Source of the DNA: Branchiostoma lanceolatum
Lineage: Eukaryota > Chordata > Leptocardii > Amphioxiformes > Branchiostomatidae
Assembly: GCF_035083965.1 (NCBI RefSeq)
Contig: NC_089731.1
Coordinates: 10,328,001-10,392,000, forward strand
Direction of reading: 5' to 3'
DNA: 64,000 nucleotides
The position numbers were made by a program, and so were the translations under genes. The notes below the pieces were generated by a model that saw only the letters and a list, made by a program, of their open reading frames with translations, made no database searches and was not told the origin of the DNA. How positions within the stretch are numbered: the first letter of the stretch is position 1; the number at the start of each line of letters is the position of its first letter. Below are positions 46,501-58,038 of this stretch, in pieces.

Positions 46501-48446
46501 TCTCGCTTTGCTTTCAGTATTTGTTTGACTGTATCTGTTTGATTGTATTTTGTTATACCATTTGTTTCGATGACGACACTGACATAAACCACCTGCTGGT
46601 GTTTGCCGTCCTCAAGTCCTGTAATTAAATGTCATTTAATGATAAAAAAAGATCAGCCGTTTTGTTGTTCGTGTTCTTACCTGTGGTAGTTTTGGGGTCT
46701 TGTGCAGGATAACGGAAATTCCCGGATACTCCTTCTCCAGGAGAATCAACCGCTCAAACAAGTTGGCATTCTCGTGCTTATCTACAACGAGGTAGAAGGA
46801 CAAGATCAACGTTCATTTACGAAGGGAAGAAGAACAGGTATCTTCTCTACAATGTTGTTCATCATGTAGTGCCTAATCAGCGAGTTTCCTTGCTGTTTCT
46901 GTAACAGGGTATAATATTACAGGGAGGAGTTGCTGGCCCTCCTCGAATACAGGATTCCCATTCTACCTCCCTTCCGAAAGACGGGTGCAGCCCCAACCGA
47001 GAAGCCCTTCCCAGGATGATAAAGTATAATCTATGAGGTTAAGATTAATTTCATCTTATAATTCTATCGACGTCTTTGTATTTCCTTAATTCTGGCTTCA
47101 TCATAAGTCAGCGCATCATGTTTGTTATAAGTTTCTTATCTCTTACTTTTGTGTCTTGTGTGTATATGTCTACTGGTGACGCTAATATAAGTTTGTCAAC
47201 TTGAGTGCGTCACCACCACGTCTGTAATATCTCTTCTCACTTAAACTTGACTAAAAAAATATGAAATTTCATCCGTTAATTCTGTCGACGTCTTTTCCTG
47301 CTGGCTTCCTCAGGTTGCGTCGTAGTTTCCTTGACCACGCAGTTTTATGTATGTTTTCTAGATCGACAATATGAAGAGTTTTAAAAACGTTGATATCCCG
47401 TACTTTTGATCAAGCCGGCGTCAAACATTCTGTCAGCCAAGTCGTCCATGAGGTAGGCGATGGCATCCCGCACTGGCTGCAGTTCCTCCGGTGTGAAGAA
47501 ATCTCTCACCACGACAAAGCCCTGAAAAAGGAACGATTCTGGCAAACAACCGGAATAGCGGGACGAAATACATCAGTTTGGCGTATATGACAATAATCAA
47601 ATACTCTTTATGGTTAACAAGTAAAGGTAGTCCCGTAGCCTGTTTGAGACCGTAAGGCCAGTGGGTTGTTATCCACCGTGTCTAGGGCAAGGTATTGGAA
47701 GGTGGAGCCCAACCTTTTCCTTCCACCGCCTTTTACCTCCCTAACCGGAGTCAGGCACCCATTTTTACACCTGGGTCGAGTGAGTAAAGTGCCTTTCCCA
47801 AGGGCATGACATCGGTGGCATGTCAGAGGATTCGAACCCAGGACCTTTGGGAGCATTATGATTACTTCATGCAAAGTCTGTGATACAGTATGACAGGAAT
47901 TTCGATATCAATATTAAAACGTGCGACCAATCTGCTGTTGTAGTACTTGTTCAGCAGGCATGTAACAAGGCTATTTAACCTCTGAATTATACCTTTGGCC
48001 TCTCGTACAGAGTCTACAACAGACGCCACCCTGGAGTGGACTTCAACCTTGTTTTTGTGCACGCAGAACATAGATACTGACGTTATGAACTCAACAAAAA
48101 ATATGAAAGTAAGTTCTTGCTTAACGTTGCCACGACAATTTCATATTAGACTTGGCAAATGATGTATTTGTCTAAATAAACGTTTTAAATTTAATCTTTT
48201 AAGGTTTAACACCTTTAACACACACTGTTATCTGTCTATCAGAAGGAAACACCAGTTTACCTCTTCATAGAACAGTCTGAGTTGCTCGTCCGTTAGTTGC
48301 CCGTCTTTCTTGACGTTTGGCTGAGGAGGAGGGGTGAGATAGATCTCTGGACAGGGAGACGCCATCTCGCCGTCTTCTGTCTTGTTCGCCATGTCGCTTG
48401 GAAAGGTAGCACGTAATTTGTCGCTACCATTCAGTGGTTTAATCAT
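43561..48446 (-). CDS. phytanoyl-CoA dioxygenase (PhyH) family protein (360-378 aa)
   Basis: A non-haem Fe(II)/2-oxoglutarate-dependent oxygenase. Exons: 48261-48392 (or to 48446), 47404-47521, 46681-46781, 46170-46271, 45910-45949, 45279-45479, 44752-44836, 43915-44101 and 43561-43677 (TAA). Phases join to 360 codons plus stop from ATG 48390-48392; an in-frame upstream ATG at 48444-48446 would add 18. Visible signs are DGQLTDEQLRLFYEEGFVVV at the start, the iron-binding His-X-Asp in PWHQDNAYFAPELLG (formed across exons 5-6), WIPFLDVNAENGCMQM, GHRKG, and the second iron His in NNATPHRR (exon 7). The C-terminus has RWMDPAKPVG and IQGPWMKRWEI. The substrate cannot be told; the protein looks closer to the wider PhyH-domain family than to peroxisomal PHYH, and no peroxisomal C-terminal SKL is present (it ends SAK). 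Confidence 0.9.
44139..44323. mobile_element. 185-bp inverted-repeat element, ~47-bp arms
   Basis: The arms begin ATTGGAGATT and contain AACACAACCAGTAACTCTCA and TGCTGACGTT, with the inverse at 44277-44323. The core has CTGACAGAAACCGAAACGTC. It lies in intron 7 of the PhyH gene, next to exon 8. Confidence 0.8.
46915..47020 (-). mobile_element. tRNA-derived SINE, family B, partial third copy
   Basis: It shares CCCTTCCGAAAGACGGGTGC and flanking body sequence with the copy at 22185; the tRNA-like head is degraded. It lies in PhyH intron 2. Confidence 0.6.
47625..47860 (-). mobile_element. tRNA-derived SINE, family A, inverse copy
   Basis: The inverse strand has GGTTCGAATCCTC as B box, then CCTTGGGAAAGGCACTTTAC and CACCCAGGTGTAAAAATGGG, as in the copy at 8700-8965. 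It lies in PhyH intron 1. Confidence 0.75.
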
Positions 48447-48658
48447 TGCCTAAGAGTAACTAACCTTTCGCTTCGTCACAGGCTCCATGACGCGGGCAAT
48501 GGTTAACACCGAGACAATATCTTAGACAATATTACTAAACTTGCTGTTGGCATGTTTATATGTACAGCTATCATGTCAGTCTGTTAGGGGATGAGGATGT
48601 CAGAGGATGACACCACATTGCCCACCAAAGTGGCCAATTCTAAACCATTCCTAAGGGG

Positions 48659-48736
<78 letters not shown>

Positions 48737-48835
48737 AACATACGCACACAAACGCACACACACACACACACACAAACGCATACATACAAAGAGAGGGAGA
48801 GAGGGAGAGACACGCACACACATACACATGCACAT

Positions 48836-48881
<46 letters not shown>
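48659..48881. repeat. (CA)n microsatellite
   Basis: CA dinucleotides, interrupted by a GA-rich stretch near 48789-48810. The long His-Thr or Cys-Val frames here are not genes. Confidence 0.99.
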
Positions 48882-48882
<1 letters not shown>

Positions 48883-49439
48883 AACCATTCAGTGCATCCA
48901 ACTTTGAGCTAATACATTGGTCAGTTTTGAGTCACTAGAAGTATGATCTTGGTATGGGATGTGTTGCTGGTAGGACAAGTGCAATAATTAATAAGTTCAC
49001 TGAACAAACTAGCATTATTTATTGGTAGAAAGTGATGTAATGAATCTCATTTCCATCACAATGATAAAGTTATGCTATTGTAGAATGATGTACATTGTTA
49101 TATTGGATTCAACTTTGTCTTCAATTCAAATGTCCTATTGCAAGATGTCTACGATACGAAACATATGACACAGTGAGGAATATCTGTACATATTGTACAT
49201 GCTACCAGGCAATATATGCTGTTGTAAATTATATATGAGTGTTTCGATGATATCATTAGTTTTGATCGATCCTGTACATACGTTTCATTTGAAACGCTTC
49301 TAAGATTTTCCATTTGCAGATATGTGTATACTATAGCTGCTATAGTTTGGAGTCTTCATGGAGTCCTGCTCATATATGAACTGTAAGTTATGTGCTCACG
49401 ACACATTTATCAACATTTCAGCTGAATGAAACAATACAG

Positions 49440-50120
49440 GTGTCCCTGTCCCTGGTGCTAAATGACACAGCACCACTGGTGCTCCTGTACCGGGTGCTGC
49501 TGAATGACGCACCAACAAGATGGTATCCCTGGTGCCAGGGACAGGTGCTGAATGACACACCAACAAAACTAGTGTCTCTGTACCTGGTGTGAAGGACACA
49601 CCGAGTCTGGTGTCCCTGTCCCTGAATGATACACCAACAAGACTGGTTTTACTCGCCCTGGTGTTGAATGACACACCAACAAGACTAGTACCCCTGTCCC
49701 TGGTGCTGAATGATACACCAACAAGACTGGTGTCTCTGTCTCTGGTGCTGAATGACACTCCAACAAGACTATTGTCCCTGTCCACGGTGCGGAATGACAC
49801 ACCAACAAGACTGGTGTCCCTGTCCCTGGTGCAGAATGACACACCAACAAGACTGGTGTCTTTGTCCCTGGTGCTGAATGCCACGCCAACAAGACTGGTG
49901 GCTTTGTTCCTGGTGTTGAATGACACGCCAACAAGACTAGTGCCTATGTCCCTGATGCTGAATGACACGCCAACAAGACTGGTGTCTATATGTCCCTGGT
50001 GCTGAATGACACGCCAACAAGACTGGTGTCTTTGTCCCTGATGCTGAATGACACATCAAAAAGACCGATGCCCCTGGTGCTGAATAACACAACAAGACTA
50101 GTGCCTCTGTCCTCGGTACT
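49440..50120. repeat. 42-bp minisatellite (about 13 to 16 units)
   Basis: The consensus includes GAATGACACACCAACAAGAC and a GTCCCTGTCCCTGGTGCT-like part. Early units are degenerate, and later ones are 42 bp, so the frame is kept: 14-residue repeats around NDTPTRLVSLS on the plus strand and TSLVGVSFSTRD on the minus strand. It lies downstream of the intelectin stop, so it may fall in its 3' UTR. I do not call it a gene. Confidence 0.93.
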
Positions 50121-50322
50121 GAATTACCATCTACAGCACTGATAGTTGATGACAAGTCACTACAGGTTAGGCTCCTTATTTACAAATCCATAACGTGCCG
50201 ACAAACTGCAGTAGGATAAAGTGCAAACAAATGTCTTTAGTTCCAAATTCTCCATTCCGTTTGACTAATATAAGGATTTTGTTTGAATTAGTAAATAGAA
50301 GTGAATGTTTTGCAGACTTTCT

Positions 50323-51402
50323 TCAGCGATAAAAGAACATGATGACGGACTCAGTGACACGTTTGTTGGCGCTCCATTTCTTCTCGGTACCATAGCCGCT
50401 CCAGTCTTTGGCGACGTAATCGCCGCACTGCTTAGGTGCACCTTCCGGCCAGTACCCACCTCCGCCGATACACACGTGCTCGGAGTTGCCATCGACGAAT
50501 TTGACGCCAGGACAAACGGCATGACAAGCGCGCTGGTAGTTGAACACTCGAAAGTGCACATAACCAGGGACAGCTTCATCCCGTGAAACAAGGTTCGGAG
50601 GCAGCAGTGACTGTACCAAAGCATTATTGCCCATACCATACACAATAGGGATTGCCGGACCGTTGTCGTGGATACGTGTGCCCAATCCGTAAGCAATAGG
50701 AAACTGATCTTTGAACAGCGAGTACAGGTTTCCTCCGTAGCCATCTAGGAAACCGTTGGAGGTGCGGTACCGTAGGTAGGCGGCGGTTTTGTACTCTTCC
50801 GGCGGCACGTTGTTCGGCACGTGCCATAGCATGACGTTGGAGGCGCTGATGCTGAAGTAGCCTGGGTTCTTGTAGTCGTCGCTGGTGGCCGACCCCATGG
50901 AGCCGAAAGTGTGCACGTTGGCCCAGTTGCCATCTCCGCCGGGGTAGTTGATGTTGTTCCCGCGGGTGCTGGACCAGCGATCCCCGGCCGTACACTTGCC
51001 GTACATGTCGTCCTCGTGCACGCTGGAGACCAGCGTCCAGCCGCCTCCGGCCGTGGTCATGTCGCAGTAGGTCTGGTAGATGGTTCCGTCCTTTCCGATG
51101 AGGAAGTAGACGCCGTCCTGGCTGGAGGGGTTGTTCTGTTTGATGAGAAGGCAGGAGGAGGCTGGGTTGAGCACGGTATCGAGACTGTGGTCATAGTAGT
51201 TTTCAGATGTCACGACGGTGGCTTCCATCTGTGAGAGGCGATTGTCGAGGGCGCTGACGATGTTGGTGAGGTTTGTGTCGTTGGTCTGGCGATTGTTCTT
51301 TCCCATTCTGAGCTGCAACCCTAGCTCCGCACGCTTGGCTTTCTCTCGTTCCAGTTCCAACTCAAGTTCCTGCAGTTTTCTGGTCTGGTTTCGTTGTCCT
51401 AT
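50323..51402 (-). CDS. intelectin (X-type lectin), coiled-coil N-terminal region; 5' exon(s) not found
   Basis: Intelectins are secreted, calcium-dependent lectins that bind exocyclic diols of microbial glycans. The last exon (1080 bases, 359 residues plus stop, acceptor at 51403-51404) begins with a heptad-like Glu/Lys/Leu coiled coil (LQELELELEREKAKRAELG) with possible N-glycosylation at NDT and NLT. The lectin domain follows: SCLLIKQNNPSSQDGVYF, YQTYCDMTTAGGGWTLVSSV, GDGNWANVHTFGS, ATSDDYKNPGYFSI, and the calcium/glycan site region NSEHVCIGGGGYWPE, QCGDYVAKDWSGYGTE, ending MFFYR. The lectin domain matches human ITLN1 along its whole length. The upstream exon with a signal peptide or membrane anchor must lie above 51403 but I could not identify it, so the N-terminus is incomplete. 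Confidence 0.93.
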   Translation of the reverse strand: MGQRNQTRKLQELELELEREKAKRAELGLQLRMGKNNRQTNDTNLTNIVSALDNRLSQMEATVVTSENYYDHSLDTVLNPASSCLLIKQNNPSSQDGVYFLIGKDGTIYQTYCDMTTAGGGWTLVSSVHEDDMYGKCTAGDRWSSTRGNNINYPGGDGNWANVHTFGSMGSATSDDYKNPGYFSISASNVMLWHVPNNVPPEEYKTAAYLRYRTSNGFLDGYGGNLYSLFKDQFPIAYGLGTRIHDNGPAIPIVYGMGNNALVQSLLPPNLVSRDEAVPGYVHFRVFNYQRACHAVCPGVKFVDGNSEHVCIGGGGYWPEGAPKQCGDYVAKDWSGYGTEKKWSANKRVTESVIMFFYR

Positions 51403-51850
51403 CTGTACATAACGGAATCAAAGCAAACAAGGGAGAGAGAAAGATTGCCGAGAAGTCTATGTTTTGCTGCTTGTCTGTGTGTCTGTTAGTGAACAGAATA
51501 AGTCAAGAACGCCTGGGTGGATTGTTGTCATATTTAGTGTGTTGATGTGTATGTGGGAAATCTCAAGATGATTAGATTTTGGGCGAAGTACTTTGCATAA
51601 TTAACGAGAAAAGTGTAAAAATGTGTTACATTGTATGAGTCTGTATATACTACTAGCTCAGGGTACCAGCTGGAATGTGTTACTCGTGTAGGGGAAGTGT
51701 TACTGGTGTAGTAAGGAGATATTCCCATTGGGCCAGGGGGTTTTACCGTGTCACCTAAAACGTGTTGGCTGGCACAAATTGGCTTCTCACTGACTTTTAG
51801 ATCTTGATCTTGTGAAATTGCACTGTTCCTCAAGGCACTGTGCACGTAGT

Positions 51851-52927
51851 TACCTTCGCCGAGAAGGTTATGCATAGGGTAGCGTTTGTATGTATAAGAA
51901 GACCAGCATAACTCAAGAATGCCTGGATGGGTTGTCTTGATATTTGGTATGTTGGTAGGTCTTGGTGAGACCTGAAAATGATTAGATTTTGGCCCCCCTA
52001 GCGGCTTGTTATAGTACTGCAGCGGAAATTCCTGTTTTGATATCTCATGTTTTGGATATGCTATGGAACCGACTTTTGAGTGGTAGATAGCTCTTTGGAA
52101 AGAGAGTAAAAGGTATCGGTTTGGACACCCTAGCGGCATTTTCTGGGACTGCAGGAGCAGGTTTTGCTTCAGAATGTGAAAGGGAATAACTCAAGAAGGG
52201 CTTGATGGATGGTCATGCTTTTTGCTAAGTGGATAGCTTGAGTGATGATTTACATGATTTAATACTTATTATGCAAATCAGTATCTAATTTGCATAACTA
52301 ATGATGAAAATTGATACATCCTCCAAATTCCATGGTAGGACTCTCAAACATGTGACATGACCGAGGAAGAGAGAAATAGTAATAAATATCAACTATGCAA
52401 ATGAAGACCTAATTTGCATAATTAATGAGAAATACTATAACTCTATAACTTACGTGGTGCTTTGTTTGATTGGATGATAATGATGCAAATCAGATTCTAA
52501 TTTGCATAATTAAAGAGGCAATTCAAAAACCCGCTGTGTTCCATGATATGACTATTCAAATATGCGAATTTGTAACTGAGGAAGAAAGGAATGTTGATAG
52601 ATAGAAAATATGCAAATGTAGACTTATTTGTATAATTAATGTCAAACTACTATAATTCCATACTAGTTAATGACGGCAATTTCATACTTGTGGCATTTGG
52701 AAGTAGTGTGAATGTGAACACCATTGAATCAAATTATGCTAATAAGGAGCTTATTTGCATAATTGATGATAAATGTTAGCACAGCCTTCTTTGTTTAGCT
52801 CATAGTCCTACTTTGGACAACTTATGTTATTTGGGTGAAGACGACCAACTGGTATGATTCATAATTGATGAGAAACACTGCCTATACGTCAGTCATAAAG
52901 GTTATTAAAGATCATTTGGCGAAGGTA
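51851..52927. mobile_element. DNA transposon, TACCTTCGCC ends, octamer-rich
   Basis: Starts TACCTTCGCCGAG and ends GGCGAAGGTA. The left part shares CATAACTCAAGAA and CCCCCTAGCGGCTTGTTA with the composite repeat at 1139-5922, so this is the same family. The right half has five degenerate repeats with ATGCAAAT and ATTTGCAT. No transposase is seen. Confidence 0.75.
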
Positions 52928-54069
52928 TGAGGTCGTAGAACTCTTGTTATGATTAGTTTAATATCACCTATGATTCTGTCCCACAATGATAGATTTCAGA
53001 ATTTCAATGGCAATAATTTCTAGCTGACAAAAGAATGAAAGAAATTGCAAATGTCTCTGGCTGAGCAAGGACAGTTTAAACACTCCTTGGGCTGAGCAAT
53101 GGGCTGAGGGAATTTAAAGCAAGTCTCGAGATTTCATCTTTTCTTTCACCGAACCAATGACTGTGGATCTTGTTGCAGAATAACAACTGAAAGACAAAAT
53201 ACATTCCCACAAATTACTAGTAATCTGTACATCAAGAAATACTTTTGTAACGGAACATCCCATGCTATGCGTGTGGCGACATGGGTCCAGACACTGTGGG
53301 GACATCTATCGACCGACACATAAAATGCAGCTCCTCAATCCGGTACTGGTACTCTCCACCACCAGGCCTTCATGCGGGGGTATGGATAGAAGAATGCGGA
53401 AAAAAAAAACGTTCAATGATTGGCCAGGAGAGTTCCGCGGCTCGCGCTACGGTCACATATCTGAACGGGTCCCGGCCGGGCAGTTTGCGGGAACGAAAAG
53501 TGTGATATAGAAGGCAACAAAAACCGCTTAGGTCGTACCTCACGTGTGCGTCTATCACGTCTATTCAACCGCGTATGACTTGCGCACTAACGTTCTTTTT
53601 TGGTTCAAGTGAGTTTGCGGAGAAGAAATTGTTTTCTACGTTGACCCACCGTTGTGCAGCCTGGTTATCGAACCAAAGAAATTACTTATTCGGCTGCAAA
53701 CTTAACCTAAGGCTGCACCAAGTAATTTTTATGGATGACGTCCGCGCGCGTATTGATTTTGGTCTGTTCCCAGAAAAAAACCCAAGAAATTCCGCTTCCT
53801 GTATCTATGACATCACCCGCGCGGTGTCCCCACAGCTCTGCAAAGCGCGGGAAGTTCAAACATTTAGATCTCCAAGCAGATGTCAGGCAGGGGGATCGAA
53901 ACGTTTAAGGTTTTTATTCCGGTGAAAACTCAAATACGTCGTCTTTCAGCCAGCCAGGTGCTTTTGGGGCGGAGTACGACATATGTCTGAAATACGACGT
54001 AGCAATACGCAGTACAACGTGGACTGTCTGACTGAATGACTTTTAGCTTGAAGTGCAAGGGGACACGTG

Positions 54070-54278
54070 CACCCTTGTACACCCTTCCTATTCATCCTAC
54101 TGTTTCTGCATCACTCTCGTACACCCTTGTGCACTCTCATTCATCCTACCTATACCTGATGCACCCTTGTACACCCTTCTAATTCATCCTATACTGATTC
54201 TGCATCACTCTCGTACACCCTTGTGCACTCTCATTCATCCTACCTATACCTGATGCACCCTTGTACACCCTTCTAATT
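54070..54278. repeat. 94-bp tandem repeat (about 2.2 copies)
   Basis: The unit contains TGCATCACTCTCGTACACCC; starts at 54107 and 54201 are 94 bases apart. CACCCTTGTACACCC also recurs within the unit. Confidence 0.9.
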
Positions 54279-54586
54279 GTGACGTTGCCATTCTTTATCC
54301 CCTAGGTAAATGGAATAGTACATTACCAATTTAGGTAGAGTAGAGAAGAGTAGGTATTTTGAAAGAAATCTATATGGACAACATACACCGAATAGAATCG
54401 ACACTAACGAATATCCAAGAAAATATTGAATGTTTAGTATTAAATTCTTATTCATAACAAATGTGTGATTTTTTTTTATTTCCTATTAAAATGACAAGTT
54501 TTGTGTACCCCCTGTTTTGTAAAATGTAGATGTCCAGATGTATATATTTGACGAATCATGTTCGAACAGATTTTTAGTTTGAAAAC

Positions 54587-57500
54587 ATGGCGGAAAATGG
54601 AGCCCACGCAAACAGAAAGTCTGCTGCAGGTAATGTTTTTCTGCTCCTCAAAACGCGCGAAAGAAAGGGTTTAACATGTCGCAATTTTACACTAAGCAGC
54701 TACTTAATTACCTTGCTGGAAATTTGGGTAATTTTTGTTGTATATTAAAGCGCCGTATCTCCCGCATTTTGAGAGACAAATTATGCGGTTGTCGTTGTCG
54801 CCGGTGGTCCATTTTTACCGCCGCCATTGCACCCCGACCAATCAAACCACGTGAATCGCATTGAAACTCAGATTCGTATCAGCCATTTCCCCGACAAATC
54901 CCTTTCTAACTTGCGTTAACGACTACATCTGACAAAACTCGCCAGTGAGATGGTGGAGGGTGTCTTTCCAAAGATGTTTTCAAATATTTGGCAATTTTGA
55001 CACTTTGGAAGTGATTGAAAGCGACCGCGATTTAACGTTTAGAAAAAAAAATAGTTTCTAAAATTCTAACGTTACTACTTTTCTCTAAACGTTAAAACGT
55101 TAATATAGAAGGAGAGCGGACGAGCTAGCGCCCCGCTGGGTCCTTTTGTTTCGCCCCGCTGCGACCCATTGTGAATAGCTGGCGCGGCGCCATCTTTGAA
55201 CCGATGCGTGAATCGCGGTTTTCTATGCAAAGGAGCTTCGGCATGACGTCACACGTGCCGAGCTTGAGCCGACCGGCAGCCGAGATGCCTCGGGTTTCCG
55301 ACGATTTACTTATTTGGAATACCCGGTAGGGTTCGGCAGACGTCATCATTCGATCGAGGACAAAATGGCGGTCATCTAGATACTTGAATTTTTGCCGTGC
55401 GACTACTTGTGGCAAGTTTATGGTCATTTTTGTTGACAAGTCTCCGGTTTTTAGCGTAAGAAATATAGATTCATACCTATAAATTCATGTTGCCACAAAA
55501 AATTTGTATCGTTTTTCTTCGGTAAGTTTTATTTTTTTCTGAGTAGCTGAAGGGGTCCTCGTTCCAAATTTGTTGTTTTGGTCGACGGACCCTGGGTAGA
55601 TTTTCCGGCACCTGGGAGTGACTTTTTGTATGATTTTCGTGCCCGTTCGTGCATGGAGGTCCTCGGTTGGTATCCATGAGTTCTTCGGTCATGTTTTGGA
55701 TAGCTATGTGTTTCCTTAGGAGACTTTTAGGCCGATTTATTTCGGCTCCCGATTGCAATGTTTACAGAAGAAGGTGTATGCGAGCCTACCCTGGGATCCA
55801 GACTGTTTATCGGGCCTTTTACCTGGTTTCTTTAGCCGGTTCCTTCTCCTCAATCCCTTCGGCGACCGAAAGCTCCAAGCCCACCGATGCCGTAAATTAT
55901 CAGCGTATTGGGGGAGTTCTACCGGTAGTCCGGGCGGGCTGACTTCTTGGACCGCCGCCGAAGGAAATCGCTAGCGACCCGGTACTAGTCTGGGCTCCAG
56001 GGAATGCGAGCCAAGTCAAGCTAAGTTTGTAATTTCTCCTCAGTCGGCATATATGCACATTAAAAGATACTGTTCTCTAAGACTTGTGTTTTTCAAGCCA
56101 TCCGGCGGTTTTGTATACATTCTCACAGACTTCGCAATCAAATGTACCGCGCGGCTGCCGGCGGCAGCGTTGGTTGCCGCAGTGCTTTGATTCTCGCCGT
56201 TAGAGAGATCATCTTCCACGTTGCATTCTTGTAACTCAAATGTTTCAAAGTCCTCCTCAAAAGTAACTGAAAAAAGATCGAAGTTGCTCCACACAGAGTC
56301 ATTATGCCTCCTTGGTCACACCCGTGAAAACAAAGCAAAGTAGACTTATCTTTAAGCTACAAAGAAATGGTATAGAAGGACCACTCATTAATTGGATTGA
56401 CAGTTATCTAAGAAACAGGTCACAGCGTGTAGTCATTGACGGCCAGTCTTCTGCCTGGGACATGACCAACGCTGGTGTTCCACAGGGGTCAATATTAGGC
56501 CCATTATTCTTTCTCGTTTATATAAATGACATTGTAAATGACCTTATTTCCCTCCCATTCCTATTTGCCGACGACAGCTCCCTTCTTCAAATTGTAGACA
56601 ACCCTTTTGATTCTGCTGCCTGTCTAAACGCCGACCTGTCCAGAATTCATGCTTGGGCCACCCAGTGGCTCATGGAGCTAAATCCCAAAAAATCAGAAGA
56701 AATGTGCTTCTCAGCCAAAAGAGATCCCCTTGTTCACCCACCCCTCTTTCTTAACAACAGTGTGATAAAGTCAGTCGATATCCATAAACATATTGGAGTT
56801 ATACTGAGCTCCAACATGTCCTGGAATTCCCACACTAATTACATTATAACCAAGGTATCCAAAAGTATTGATCTCTTTAGCGGCCTAAAATTCAAACTGC
56901 CTCGTCATATCCTCGAAACTTTATATAAATCATATATACGCCCCTGTCTTGAGTACGGCGACGTCATTTGGCACGGTACAACAGCCGAGCAAATTGAACG
57001 CATACAATATCACTGTGCCCTTGTTGTAACAGGCGCCATCAAGGGATCTTCTTACTTGGCAACTAGGAACGAACTTGGTTGGGAAACACTGTCAGACAGA
57101 AGACACCTTCATAGATTATGTTTGTTCTATAAAATTGTAAATGGTCAAACCCGAAACTACCTGTCTCAACTAGCACCCACACCTATCCTCTCATCATGTT
57201 CATACGAATTGCGTAATAGGATGAACTTAAAACCTCTAAATTATTCAACAAATCGTTTTGCCAGGTCCTTTGTTCCGTACTCGACGCACCACTGGAACAA
57301 CCTCGATTTGTCAACTCGCTCTTTAAACTACTGTCAATTTCGAACTGTTCTCCTAAAAACCATACGACCTGTTAAGCTCAACTATTTTAGCCATGGCCCT
57401 CGCCTTTCCTGTGTTCACCTATTACGCCTTCGCATTGGCACCTGTAGTCTAAACCACAGTCTCTTTACTCGAGGATTGTTAAACAGCCCAGCATGTAACT

Positions 57501-58007
57501 GCGGGTGCCAACGCGAAACAGTACCACATTATTTACTCCACTGCCCTATGTACAATGCCCAACGCTCAACCCTCCTCGGCAAACTCTCCAGGCTCTTAGG
57601 ACACACTCTTAATTTCCCATCATTATCGGACAACGCTAAAGTTTCCGTTTTACTCCGTGGTAGTCCTTCACATTCATCTGTTGTTAACTCCAATATTCTA
57701 TTAGCAACCCAAAACTTCATCACTACAACTAAGCGTTTTTAAAACACAGTTGTCCTGGCATTTTTTGTAATGTGTCCAACTATTTCATCAGTGGGTGGGA
57801 AACTGGACTTGCGCTTATCCTTTCTTGTAATATTAAGTACAATGTATTATTTTCTGTCTGATGTGATTTTCCTTTGCTTTTCATTTGTACTTGATTTCTC
57901 TCTGTAAAATATGTATGTTTTTTTTATGTAAGGGGTAGCGTCAAAATAAGTCTTGCACTTGAGTGCGCCCCCTTTTGTCACTCTGTATCTCTGTTTAAAT
58001 GTTTGAA

Positions 58008-58038
<31 letters not shown>

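Larger units (their letters stand above)
51403..54586. other. region between intelectin exon and CKAP2-like gene
   Basis: It should hold the missing intelectin 5' exon(s) and promoter. Recognised content is the transposon at 51851-52927, a TCTCCAAGCAGA repeat end near 53872, and a 94-bp tandem repeat at 54070-54278. Frames at 53262-53925 have no family features. Confidence 0.5.

Noticed and set aside
48584-48938. Cys-Val or His-Thr repeat proteins
   Set aside because: Translation of a (CA)n microsatellite.
53262-53925. Plus-strand frames as genes
   Set aside because: Frames of 74-116 aa with no domain features, no splice pattern and overlap with repeat ends.
55125-55758. Minus-strand protein genes of 104 and 93 aa
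   Set aside because: They fall within the TIR element and lack domains, homologous look or splice support.
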